A DNA stretch of 64,000 nucleotides from NCBI RefSeq assembly GCF_019279795.1, contig NC_056726.1, positions 1,018,022,974 to 1,018,086,973 on the forward strand. The letters run 5' to 3'. Position numbers and translations under genes: made by a program. This document shows positions 1-10,306 of the stretch, one piece after another (the stretch's first letter is position 1; the number at the start of each line of letters is the position of its first letter). The stretch comes from Protopterus annectens (lineage: Eukaryota; Chordata; Ceratodontiformes; Protopteridae). The notes below the pieces were generated by a model. It saw only the letters and a program-made list of their open reading frames with translations. It had not been told where the DNA came from and did no database searches.

Positions 1-768
1 CAAATTCCCCACAGGGGCATCCTACCATAGCCACCACTGTCTCTCACTTGCTGAACTGGGCTGGCTTGAACTTCCTCACCTCCTTCAATGGTATCAACTC
101 TCACTCGCCCACAAACTAATAAACCATCCACTAAATGTCCCATCCCTCCAGAATCTACTCCAACCCTATTGCACCAGCAGACCACTAAGATCCAGCAACA
201 AAAATCACTTGCAGATCACTAAAGCCAATAACTCTGCTGGTGAAGCACTATTCTCTTGCACCATAGCCAAATTATGGAACTCCCTTCCACCCACAATTAC
301 CTCTATACCATCATGCACCCACTTCAAAACGTTACTAAAAGCACACCTAAAAACATGCTGGCTATGCCCTTGCAACTCCCACTCTAATATCACCCACCCC
401 ATCCAACCAGTACCTTTCTTTCCACCTCATTAACTACCTTGATTATAGCAAGCTCGGATGCTCATAAGCCTACTACTTATTATACAGCAGGCACTTCTTA
501 TTGTAACAATTGTTAATGTCTGTTATGTACTTCACAGATAAAGATTCTAGTTGTCTGCTGATGTACTATGTTCTTCATCTGTAACTATGTTTGTAATTAA
601 TTGCTATGTTAATCAAATTGTTAATCGTCATGTAAATCCAATGTAAGTACTGTCTGTATATTTTAACTGTGGAGCTTTTCTCCCCGGGGCTCTGCTGAAA
701 ATAAACCTATGTCCAGTCAGACACCCCCGATCAACAAATGTAAATAAATAAATAAAATAAATAAATGT
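1..768 (+). mobile_element. 3' end of an L2/CR1-superfamily LINE
   Basis: The first 430 bases translate to the C-terminal end of a non-LTR reverse transcriptase ORF. The diagnostic motif is LWNSLPP near 275-295, followed by a HFKTLLKAHLK-type stretch at 320-355, as seen at the end of L2, Rex1 and CR1-like proteins. The ORF closes near 433. About 330 bases of 3' UTR follow and end in an AAATA-rich tail at 738-766, typical of LINE 3' ends. The rest of the element lies left of the window or was lost by 5' truncation. The tail differs from the octamer tail of the CR1 copies elsewhere in the window, so this is a separate family. Clade assignment is inference. Confidence 0.7.
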
Positions 769-959
769 TTGGCAGGTTGATAGGTTTTGCATCCAGCTTT
801 CACTCAACAGAGCTATCTCAGGTAACCCACGCAGGGCAACTGAACACTGGCCAGCCAGTAGCTTTTTGGTCCAGGGCTGCTCAGCTTTATGGCAGGCACA
901 CACTGGCCAATAGGAGCACATACACCACTTGCACCATTAGCATGGGTCCCCGAGGTAGG

Positions 960-1146
960 TTAGAGTAGGACGGGTCCTCAACCCATTTACCACCGGTAAA
1001 TACCCATGCCCATTTTGACAAAATTAGTCAACAGGACTGGATCACTTAGAGCCATATTTTTACACTGTCAAGTGGCTAGCCCTAACACAGTGTGCAGACT
1101 GTGATCAGTGTTTTCCTATCTTGAGGATACTGCACATCACAGTAGA
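960..1146 (-). mobile_element. truncated tRNA-SINE copy, reverse orientation
   Basis: The reverse complement of this stretch matches 5905-6060 closely. Shared blocks include CTATCTTGAGGATACTGC, GACTGTGATCAGTG and TTAGTCAACA. The copy at 5690-6062 also has a tRNA-like head, which is missing here, so this is a truncated insertion. Identity is roughly 75-80% by eye. Confidence 0.7.
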
Positions 1147-1665
1147 TGCCAAAAGTGGTTTGACCATTGAAATCTTCCCCCACCTAAATCAGAAAGATCA
1201 GAAAGAGACTACATTTAATTTTAAAAATAAGAAGTCTGAATGCAGTGATCAAAATTTGAAGGTGTATTTTGTTACTAAACATGACCCCTTCATAAAAAGA
1301 GTGTCTAGAATTTTAAAACACAACTGATATTTTGATAGCACTTTGTCTCAGTTGGATATCAATGTATTATAGAAATTCACCCAGCACAGCTGAGGGAGTG
1401 GCAACTAGTTATTTATCAGGGGATATATGCAAAAGGTTTTCTACTTTTATTTATCTTGAAGGATGCTTGAGTGTTTATATGGATGGGCAATTTTTGAAAT
1501 GTCAGAATAATAAGAATTGTTACTAGACAGCTATAGTGTATGCTTTGTTTTGTCCATGTGGAAAATGCTACAAAAAAGACACAAAGAGAATGGTCAGAAA
1601 GAGGGTTCAGGAACATCTCCGGGATATCAAGAATAATGTAATGACCAGTCCAAAATAACATTGCA
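1147..1665 (+). pseudogene. Penelope-like element fragment (RT end and GIY-YIG nuclease)
   Basis: Two reading frames read through as the C-terminal part of a Penelope/Neptune-type protein. At 1255-1327 the protein VYFVTKHDPFIKRVSRILK resembles the region just after the reverse transcriptase core. At 1525-1640, IVYALFCPCGKCY followed by KRMVRKRVQEHLRDIK matches the start of a GIY-YIG endonuclease as found in Penelope elements, where this nuclease nicks target DNA. A frameshift lies near 1325 and in-frame stops at about 1327 and 1524, so it is non-functional. No terminal repeats were found. A degenerate GIY-YIG from another element is the main alternative. Confidence 0.6.
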
Positions 1666-2385
1666 GTTCAATGAAAAGCATAGCAATGGTTAAGCTAGTT
1701 AAAAATAATAATGGTTAAGCTAGTTTAGCATAATCTATTCTTTATGTCTATGAAACTCCAGATATGTTGTTAAATGTTTATGATAATCTTATTAAAAAAG
1801 AAGCTTAGTATATTTACATATTTGGTACTTTCTAACCCAGCGGGTTAAATAATGAATTATTTCTTAAATAGTTATTGCAATGGTAGTGTTTAATTGAATT
1901 AGGATGAGTAACTGATTAGGTTTCATCTCTGATTGGTAGATGGTTTCCTTTTAAAATGGAGAGATACAATTATTTTTAGCAGACCAGTGAGCCAAGGTAC
2001 CATTTAATGTGTTTTAATAACAATAAAAGTTAACTTCATGCTCTGTGGATTGCCAAACATATTTCAATGATCCTTAATAGGTGGTTTTATCGATTTTTAT
2101 ATAATTCATAATGCATGCTAACTTTTTCTTGGGGGAAAAAGTGCAATCTGACATAAATAATTACAGATTATTAGCAAATATACTTCACTGGAAAATAAAT
2201 TTATTACACAACTTTGACATTCATTCAATGGGCATGTTGCTACTTGCTAGCATTTCATGAATTTTTCATCAGCAGTTTTTGTGATGTATCATAGAGAAAT
2301 TAATTTATTTTGACAGCTCCTGCACGTATTGTTTAAGCTTGCACAGCAGAAGACACTATAGGTCTAGAATATAGAATTGTTATGG
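1666..2385. other. no recognisable gene
   Basis: AT-rich DNA with no ORF of note. A short local duplication of GGTTAAGCTAGTT occurs near 1689 and 1713. Nothing else is recognised. Confidence 0.5.
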
Positions 2386-2449
2386 CTAAGCTTGTATAGG
2401 CCCTAGGGCCAATAGCCTAGTACCAACCTATGAACCTATGAACATACCC
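2386..2449 (+). repeat. solo CR1 3' tail (hairpin plus octamer)
   Basis: GGCTAAGCTTGTATAGG is followed by the palindrome GGCCCTAGGGCC, AATAGCCTAGTA and two CTATGAAC octamers. This matches the 3' end of CR1 copy B (52591-52648) almost base for base. Upstream sequence is not recognisably CR1, so this is an extremely 5'-truncated insertion. Confidence 0.85.
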
Positions 2450-3680
2450 ATCAGGGGAGAGAATAGGGTCACTGTACAAAACTCTGATGCTTACCTGGGT
2501 GATGATCTACCATGACTGATGATTACCCCACTGAGGTAAGATGGGTCCAGTTGATTGCATTAGGTCTGATAGTTTGCAGAAGTGGTGAGACAAAGATGCA
2601 ATTGATATGAATAATTGCAAACCTTGTAATAACTAGCAAGTATAGTGCTGTGCAGTTTGTTCATAGGTCTGTATGTCAAGCGTCCAAGCTACCCAAGCCC
2701 TCTCTGTGCTAGAGAAGGTACATTATGGTGAAGTCCAAATTGCAGCCCAGATGTCCTAGGTATCTATCAGTGGATCTGGGTACTAGTAGATCTAGTGGAG
2801 AGGGGTAGGGATAATCAGCCAGTGCCAGCTGTCCCATCTTGGATGTGGGGGAGAAGGGTCAGGATGGCAGCTTCCATCAGCCACAGTACCATGAGCAAAC
2901 AGATAGCTTAGTGCACAAATTGCATCCAAAAACTGGGAATAGACATGCCTGACAAGCTCATTGGACAGCATTATGCGTGTTAAATGCATGATTACACAAG
3001 TATGGAAAGAGGGGCTCAGCTGCCTACAGGAGGGCCTCAAAAGTGCCCCCCCCCAAAAAATAAACCAAAAAAAAAAGCATTTGTAATGGTTTCAAGGAAA
3101 AAGGTCATTCCTCTGTACCACTCTTGCCCAAACATCCACAAACATGAGAACCATGAATGAATGAATAAATAGATATAATGGGGGGGGGGGGGTTGATGGT
3201 CAGTAATTGGTGGAGGGGTGTAAGAAAGAACTAGAAAAAAGTTTAAAACCTGTTGTTCTTGAAGATGGTTAATTAATATAATCCACATGGTTATCATTAC
3301 TCTTACAGTTATGTACTTATTTTTAAACTTGTGCAGAAATGCATTTGTTACCACGGAGTATAGCTCAATCCATAACCGATGTAGAGGCAATAACACAAAC
3401 CGGATGTTGTTTTTGCCACTATTTTTTATTTAGATTTGATATAACGTTAGCTGGCCTTTTTAGTCTTGTGACTTTTGTGTTTCTCAGAGTACTACATAAA
3501 GTATTGTTTCTGATAGTGCCTTGAAGGTCAGACACAGGATCACCCCACACAATCCTCCATGACATAAAAGCTGACTTACTATGTTTGTGCAGCTTAAGTA
3601 TCCTGTCTCTGCTTCTTTCTTTGTGTGAACCTTTTCAACTTTCTCTAGCTGCGAAATGTGTGGTAAGTAAGTACAAAAAG

Positions 3681-3681
<1 letters not shown>
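2450..3681. other. no recognisable gene
   Basis: Non-coding sequence with short A-rich tracts, a run of G at 3181-3192, and no coding or transposon motif that I can identify. The short ORFs here have no family features. Confidence 0.5.
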
Positions 3682-3737
<56 letters not shown>

Positions 3738-3746
3738 TGTGTGTTT
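3682..3746. repeat. (TG)n microsatellite
   Basis: About 26 nearly perfect TG units, ending in an interrupted GAGTGTGTGTTTG segment. Confidence 0.97.
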
Positions 3747-3934
3747 GTTTACAGGCGGCGGGTGGCGGGGTGGGACTTAGTCATGTTGCAAGATGGCTGC
3801 TTAGTTTCTGAATTCACTCCAGCTGAGTCTGTCAAGGCAATTTACTTAGTCACTGGGGGATACAAGCATATGTAAAAACAGTTGGTTTCATTCCACAGGC
3901 ACCTGTGCATTGATCTGTATTTCAGTACAGAGGT

Positions 3935-4734
3935 GCCTGCACAAGGTCTATATCACTTTATCGAATCTCACTTCAGCGAACAGCTCTTCATCGAACAAAC
4001 AATCTTTAAAGCCACTAATCAGCAAATGAACTTTTCAGTGAAAAGTTTCCTAGGGCAAACCAATGGTAGTCTACCCTAGCGACTGTAAACAAAACCATAA
4101 AACATAACACCAACACAGGTAGGGGACTACACCCCCACAACACTCTATGTGGGGGGCTGTGCCACTACACCCCCCTAACTAAATATACTAACTCTGAGAT
4201 CACACTTCTTCTATCAGCTTTTCCCGGTTAGGGGTAAACACAGTGGCTCACCTGTGTGCTCATGATTGTCAGTGGAGTTTTACAGTGTCAGGTTGCCAGC
4301 CTGGTGCCCAACCTTCCACAGAAGGCACACACATGTACACACTCATGCCTAGGGCCAGTTTAGAGTGTCCAATCCACCTACAGCATGTCTTTGGGATGTG
4401 GGAGGAAACTGGAGCACCCAGATGAAACCCACGTAATGACAGGGAGGACATGCCGACATCCACACAGAAGGCAGCCCAGCTGAGGAGTGAACTGGAGAAC
4501 CTCTTGCTGTAAGGCGGCAACACTAATCGCTGCACCACCGTGGCCACCCAACTCTGAGATCACACTACAGTGGGGAAAAGGCAAATTCCAGATGTTGGCC
4601 AACCATCAGTTTTCCCTAGGAAAATTTTTGCTGAAAAGTTTGTTCACTGATTAGTGGCTTTAATGATTATTTGTTCAATGAAGAGTCATTCGCTGAAGTG
4701 AGATTCGATGATGTAATATAGACCCATCTGCACA
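3935..4734. mobile_element. foldback/MITE-like element with long inverted repeats
   Basis: The left arm at about 3935-4066 and the right arm at about 4602-4734 are inverted copies of each other, roughly 80% identical over 130 bases. Shared blocks include ATCGAATCTCACTTCAGCGA, AAAGCCACTAATCAG and TTTCCTAGGG. Between the arms there is no transposase ORF, so it is a non-autonomous element. It contains a second repeat at 4207-4549 flanked by its own target duplication. Without that insertion the element would be about 440 bases. No target duplication was identified at the outer ends. Confidence 0.75.
4207..4549 (+). mobile_element. dispersed repeat nested in the foldback, with 17-bp TSD
   Basis: The insertion is bounded by exact 17-base direct repeats AACTCTGAGATCACACT at 4190-4206 and 4550-4566. 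Its right half contains GATGTGGGAGGAAACTGGA, ACAGGGAGGACATGC and TGCACCACCGTGG. That text is familiar from dispersed repeats in fish and amphibian genomes. Related right halves occur at 15220-15460 and 16500-16710 with different left parts. The long target duplication indicates insertion by a LINE-type mechanism. The family name is not certain. Confidence 0.75.
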
Positions 4735-5689
4735 TTGATTTCAAGTGAATGTCTTATTGAAGTTAACACTGAAATGGTGCAGAGCAGAAATAGCTGTGTT
4801 GCTTTAATTTGCTTTGAGATGAAGAAAAATGAAAATACTACTGAGCTATAGTTTACTCTTTCAGTCATAGGAGACATGCTCAGAATGGTTATAGAAGGTA
4901 CAAATGCCATCACACAGGCTCATGTGACACAGCAGCAAAATCTAGAAGAGCTCTGATGATCAACCATGGCAGGTGTCATGCTCAGAATGGATAAGAATTA
5001 TGAATGGAAGGCATAATAATCTAAGGCTCTGAGTACATTTCCAGTCTTTTGATGCTTTTAATGTACCTCACCATTGCTCAATGGTGATATTAAGGGAGAC
5101 TGAAGCTATGTGGGCTGAAAGAGGGGGTCAAAGGTAGTGATCCAATAAGATATGCTAGCAACTTGTTCAAATGACTGGATTATCACCACTCTATTAAAAC
5201 AGAGAAAGAACACAACAGATCACAAGAAGAAAGGTGGTCCATTGTGAACTGTAAAACAATTACTTCCAACACTCTTGATTATAATCACAATGTGCTTGTA
5301 ATGGAAGCTCAGAGACAAACAAAACAGTTAGACCAGGACAACTCGACAATATGGTATCAAAAAGAAAGTGTATGTTATCATTGTTGGCACAGCTGAAAAT
5401 AATGGTATAAAGGAAAGGCTGATACATCCTGTCCTGATTTAGACCTCACACAGGATAAAGAATACAGTTTTAGTGATGAAGGGGAGACACTCCAGGCCAT
5501 TTTAGGAATAAAGTACTGTCATCTTGAAATGCAAGAATTATGAGTTAACATTTTAATCACCACCATCATCAGCATCATGAACCCCCTTTTCCCATTTTTC
5601 TACATGGGGTTAGGGTGTCATGTTAACTGTTGCCATCTCTCCTGAGTCAGTGCTCCACTCCTACCTTCTTCAACACTCATACAATGACC
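4735..5689. other. no gene; one dispersed-repeat-like block
   Basis: No coding signal. The block 5560-5680 (CCCATTTTTCTACATGGGG, then GTGCTCCACTCCTACC) resembles text I associate with dispersed repeats in fish genomes, but I cannot assign it to a family. Confidence 0.4.
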
Positions 5690-6062
5690 AGTTGGCATAA
5701 TGGTTAAGGTTTTTGCTTCAAGTGCACATGGTACAAGGTTTGAACCTGATCTCCAGTCAATGCCCAGGTTCTCCCTGTGAGGTTCCTCCCACCTTTGAAA
5801 AACATGCTGAGTGTTTCCATCTTAAACACACCAATAAATGGAGCTGTGGGCAGCAGCATATGATGCCCTATAATGGTAATAGTTAGATCGATCAACTGCT
5901 TTGGGCATCTACTGTGGTGCGCAGTATCCTCAAGATAGGAGAACACTGATCACAGACCGCATGCTGTGGCAGGGCTAGCCAATCGATGGTGTAGAATATG
6001 GTTCTAGGTGATTTGGTCATGTTGACTAATGTTGCCAAATGGGCCTGGTATTTATTAAAATG
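5690..6062 (+). mobile_element. tRNA-derived SINE
   Basis: The head at 5690-5765 has a pol III A-box-like segment TTGGCATAATGGTTAAGG and a B-box-like segment GGTTTGAACCTGATC. A body of about 290 bases follows. The 3' part of the body is shared, inverted, with 960-1146. The two copies define one SINE family within this window. The 3' limit near 6062 is set by where the two copies stop matching. Confidence 0.7.
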
Positions 6063-7084
6063 TTAAGACGTATTTGAAAAGCAATAGACCAACCAAGCTT
6101 CCCTATAACAGAAGAGAAGGGCTTGAGAGTAGTTCATGTATTCACAAAGGTTGATTTCAAAACGATTTGTAACACAAAAAAAAGATGCACGGTATTGGGA
6201 ACTGTAGCAGCAGACTGTGTAAATGTTAGTAAGCATCCAGATTGCCTGGACAGTTCATTCACTTAGAACGTCTTTGCAGGGGCAACTGCTCCCATTAATA
6301 AAGCTAAAAATGCAGTAGTACTTCTAACAGCAGCATATCCTGTATAATCTTAAGATTACTGAAATCAAGTCTTTTAATTTGCCATAGGTTGTTTTGATTT
6401 CTTCCTTGATCAGCTCTTGTATTCTTTTGGAAATTTTACCAGGATATTTGCAAAAATGATAGGGGTAATTGCACACACCCCCTCCCCTCCCCCCATATGA
6501 TTAAGCAGCTCAGCTGAAAACACCTTCAGTATATTTATTCTAAGATCATCATTTACCACCCACAGATAAGTATTCGGCCTTCTGTTTCAGCAGACCTCAG
6601 GTGAGTAACTCCAGTGTCTTTTTCAACAACTGGAAATTATTAGGAATTGGGGTTGACTTCTTTGACATAAAGTATAACTAGTTAAACAGAACATTGCTGC
6701 ATATATTGTCTCGTCTGAGTGAGTTATAGCCAATGTGTTACTGGATGTCATGCAGACATGTCAAATGGTATACCTGTATTTGGGGAATGCATCTTTGGCA
6801 CTATATTTATAGCAGTATAAATAGGATTTCATAAGATGAATAGTACAATGGTTTGTTGATTTTTTTTGTTACTATATGTTGATCACACTAAGGGGCTTGT
6901 GTATTTTTTTTAGTTAACACCTGGCTCTTACCTATTGCTAATGAACACTAATAAGATTAATGTGCCAAGACCATCACTTTTTATAAAAAAAATAGTGCAG
7001 CTTATTATATACAACTGTAAATAAAGCAGAATCTTCCAATTCAGTTAAGCATTATGTTTTTTTGTTTACTTTTATTTAAGTGAA
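6063..7084. other. no recognisable gene
   Basis: AT-rich intergenic sequence with no long ORF, no repeated block and no RNA gene that I can see. Confidence 0.5.
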
Positions 7085-7432
7085 CATAGCATCAGTTATG
7101 TAACAGGTAGCACACTTGCCTTTTATGCAGGAGGTTGTGGGGTCTATTCCCACAAAATGCAGATGGATTACTGACAATGCAGTGTGGCATAAGGGGGTTC
7201 TGCACTCCTAAGTGTGCCATCCTTTGGATGGGATTTTAAACCAAGAAACTATCTGCTTGAGTTGGTTGCAGCTCAGGTGAATGTAAAAAATCCCATGGCA
7301 CTTACTGAAAAGAGTACAAGTTCCATAATGCCCTGGGCAACTTTCTCTTAGCAGTGTAAATATCACCTCAGGTCACCCCATTGAAAAGAAACCATTAGCC
7401 AATAGGTACTAACCCAGTCAAGAAAGAATAAA
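7085..7432 (+). mobile_element. second type of tRNA-derived SINE
   Basis: A tRNA-like head (GGTAGCACACTTGCC, then GGGTCTATTCCCAC as a B-box) is followed by a body with ATGGGATTTTAAACC, AAAAATCCCATGGCACTT and GAAAAGAGTA. These blocks resemble the conserved body of widespread fish and vertebrate SINEs of the V-SINE/DeuSINE kind. It differs from the SINE at 5690-6062. Exact family is not resolved. Confidence 0.65.
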
Positions 7433-7830
7433 TATGCTGCATACAATCTGTGCATTTAGTTCAGTCTTATATTGCTAGTAAGTAGTCACTTATAGTAGTT
7501 TTCTCTGGATTCCGTCTGGCAGGTATATTTTCTTACTTCTTTTCTAAAGATATTCTTCATTTTGGTTGATACTTCATCCTAAAGTTGCCGCGGTGGACAT
7601 TAGGTACCTTTTACCGAGGAAAAACACACACTACCTGGGCACTCTCAGTCTACTTTTCATCTAAAAATATTATTCTGCATACTTGGTCTTACTAATGCAG
7701 GCAGTTTCCTCTCTACTCTTAACAACTGAACAAAACACTGACTACATTAAAAAACAGCACTTTATTTATGCAATTTTGAGTCACAAACATCATTTACACT
7801 ACTGTGCACACATTTTTGTATCATAAGCAT

Positions 7831-9046
7831 TAAGTATTTTTTTCTGATTTTTTTGTTTATAATTTCTGCTTTGCCGCCTACTTTTTGGCGTTTTCTAGCT
7901 TGCTAAAGTTGATATCTGTATTAGAAACAGTATTTAGAACACATCTAGTGCCTGTTTCCTGTGTTTCACTTAATTTAAAATCATTTTTTTCTTAAAATTG
8001 CATTTTACCTGACTCTGGCCTAGCACTCAAATGTGGGGTCATTTATTGCACTGTTCTGACAAGTTTGCTACTTGTGTATCTCTGCTACCTTTAAACTAAA
8101 ACAACCCCCCCCCAAAAAAAAAAATCTTGCTTTTTTATCACTTTCTGAAATTTAAAAAAGTTCAGTTACAAATTTGCTGTTCTGAACTGTTTGTAAGTTT
8201 CTTGGAGGCCAGTGCTTGCTTGGGCTAAAGGGAAGTCTCTGTGTTCATCAGTGGCAGTCATTAACACTGAACAGCCTGCCTGCCCCTGTAGGAGTGGTTA
8301 CTGCCTAGAAACTGTAGTTTTATTGGCCATTTTGGGTCAATTCCAAACTCCTTGATCTCTCTCTCTCTTAAAACCCTGCTGCCTCGTGGTTTAGGCAACT
8401 TTCCAGGCTTGATAGTTATTGCTGAAGCACCTACCAAGGGGAGAAAACGCTGAGAGAAAGGAAGCCACTTTTAAGATTTTAAGTATTTTCTTCTGATTTT
8501 TTGTTGATAATTTCTGCTTTGCCGCCTACTTGTCAGCATTTTCCCACTTGCTAAAGTTGATATCTGTATTAGAAACAGTATTTAGAACACATCTAGAGCC
8601 TGTTTACTGCATTTCCTGTGTTGCACTTAATTTAAAATCTTTTTTTCTTAAAATTGCATTTTACCTGACTCTGGTCTAGCACTCAAGTGTAGGGTTATTT
8701 ATTGTACTGTTCTGACTAGTTTGCTACTTGTGTATCTCTGCTACCTTTAAACTAAAACAAAAAAAAACAAAAATAAAATCTTGCTTTTTTCCCACTTTCT
8801 GAAATTTAAAAAAGTTCAGTTACAAATGTGCTGTTCTGAACTGTTTGCAAGTTTCTTGGAGGCCAGTGCTTGCTTGGGCTAAAGGGAAGTCTCAGTGTTC
8901 ATCAGTGGCAGTGATTAACACTGAACAGCCTGCCTGCCCCTGTAGGAGGGGTTACTGCCTAGAAACGTTTTGGGCTAATTCCCAGCTCTTTCAAGTTTCC
9001 TGCCTTAAAACCCCCTTTTTGGATGATTTTGCGCATAGCACAGCAT
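7831..9046. repeat. tandem duplication (about 560 bp, offset 649) upstream of CR1 copy A
   Basis: Copy 1 runs from about 7831 to 8385 and copy 2 from about 8480 to 9020. They share long blocks such as TAATTTCTGCTTTGCCGCCT, AAGTTGATATCTGTATTAGA and TTGGAGGCCAGTGCTTGCTT. Identity looks near 90%. Copy 2 leads almost directly into the CR1 5' region (GGGTTTAAACTATTCC at about 9066), which CR1 copy B also has at 48518. The duplicated block is absent upstream of copy B. It could be a promoter-like repeated 5' UTR of the LINE or an unrelated local duplication. Confidence 0.8.
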
Positions 9047-9302
9047 CAAGCAGCGCCCCTTAAATGGGTTTAAACTATTCCCGGCTCCACAAAGTCTGCT
9101 CTTCACTTTTTCCCTTAGAACTGTTCTAAATCTCAAAGTAAGCACTCTATTTTCATTCTAAAGCCCTGCACTTGATCTTATAAGTAATCTTATAAGTAAG
9201 CACCAACTAAAGCACTACACCCTCTAATACTCCTTATAAGTACTTGGCTCCCTATTGGTCCTTTCTGATCAGTCAAAAAGCTGTTCCTTATACTGTGCTG
9301 GC

Positions 9303-10277
9303 ATGTCCAATAGTCTGTTTTGGGTTTACTCTCCAGTCTAGTTGGTGAATCTGGGTATCTTGAGGCAATGTTACAACTGCCTTATGTACACAGACCACCC
9401 TCTCCTCCTCCCATCAAACTCAAATATATGTGAGAGATGCAACTATATAGCCAAACTGGAGGCTGAGCTCTCTCAACCCAACACTGGCACAGTCAGTCAG
9501 GAGGAGAAGGTAACCACACACACCACTATTCCAGTCTCACATAGACCTATCACAACAGCAAACCAAACACATAAACACACAAAAACATACTTGGAGGCTC
9601 TAAATAAAAATCTGCCAAAGCAGCAGAGACCTCCAAAGCAGACATCCAAGCAACCGCTACCCCACAACAATACCCACGTATCACATACTTCACAAAGTCA
9701 GTGTGCCACATAGCCACAGCCCTTAAGGATAAACAACACACCTAACACACTTGTAATAGGGGACTCTATTGTCAAACACACTGATGTCCCTCTCACCAGA
9801 CTGAACAAGGAGAAGGTCACTGTAAGCTGCCTGTCGGGTGCCAGAATCCGCCATATAACACAAGCACTCAGGTCACTCCAAAGCAAGTACAAATATGACT
9901 CCGTCATTGTCCATGCTGATGTGAATGACCTGAGATGTACCTCCCTGGACTACATGAAAAGAGACATAGAGGAGCTCTCTGATCATGTAGCCCAAAACGG
10001 TATGACCCTGAACTTGAGTAGCATCTTGCCCTCACCAAGAATGATGCCACAGTATGAAGACAAAATTATCAATTTTAACAATTGGCTAAAGTATTGGTGT
10101 CACTCTAAGGGGATTGAGTGTCTGTCAGCCTGGAATGACATGCTTGACAAGCCACGTTGCTTCGCTAGGGACAGCTTGCACCTGTCACCCCTGGGCTTTC
10201 GAATACTGGCTAAGGCTCTTGCCACCCCCATATTGCCTTTTTTAGGCAAGGCTCAAAAGACAAACCCACCTCCATAG
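9303..10277 (+). pseudogene. CR1-A ORF1: zinc motif plus SGNH esterase
   Basis: The N-terminus has a C-x2-C-x16-C-x2-C motif (CYNC ... CERC, 9370-9455) that probably binds zinc. A basic, proline-rich linker follows, then an SGNH/GDSL-type esterase. Block I is VIGDSIVKHTD near 9755, block III reads HADVNDL near 9912, and block V is DSLHLSPLGFRIL near 10170. CR1 ORF1 proteins with an esterase domain are known from vertebrates. The start at 9303 is chosen because copy B uses the matching ATG. Two in-frame stops occur, TAG at 9339 and TAG at 9711. The G of the usual HVGVND block is replaced here, a likely inactivating change. Confidence 0.88.
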
Positions 10278-10306
10278 ACAACACAAGAAATAAAAAACTA
10301 AGGGTA

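Noticed and set aside
9339-9341. Start of CR1-A ORF1 just after the TAG at 9339
   Set aside because: Copy B shows that the ORF begins earlier (matching ATG at 9303), so the TAG is an internal stop, not an upstream boundary.
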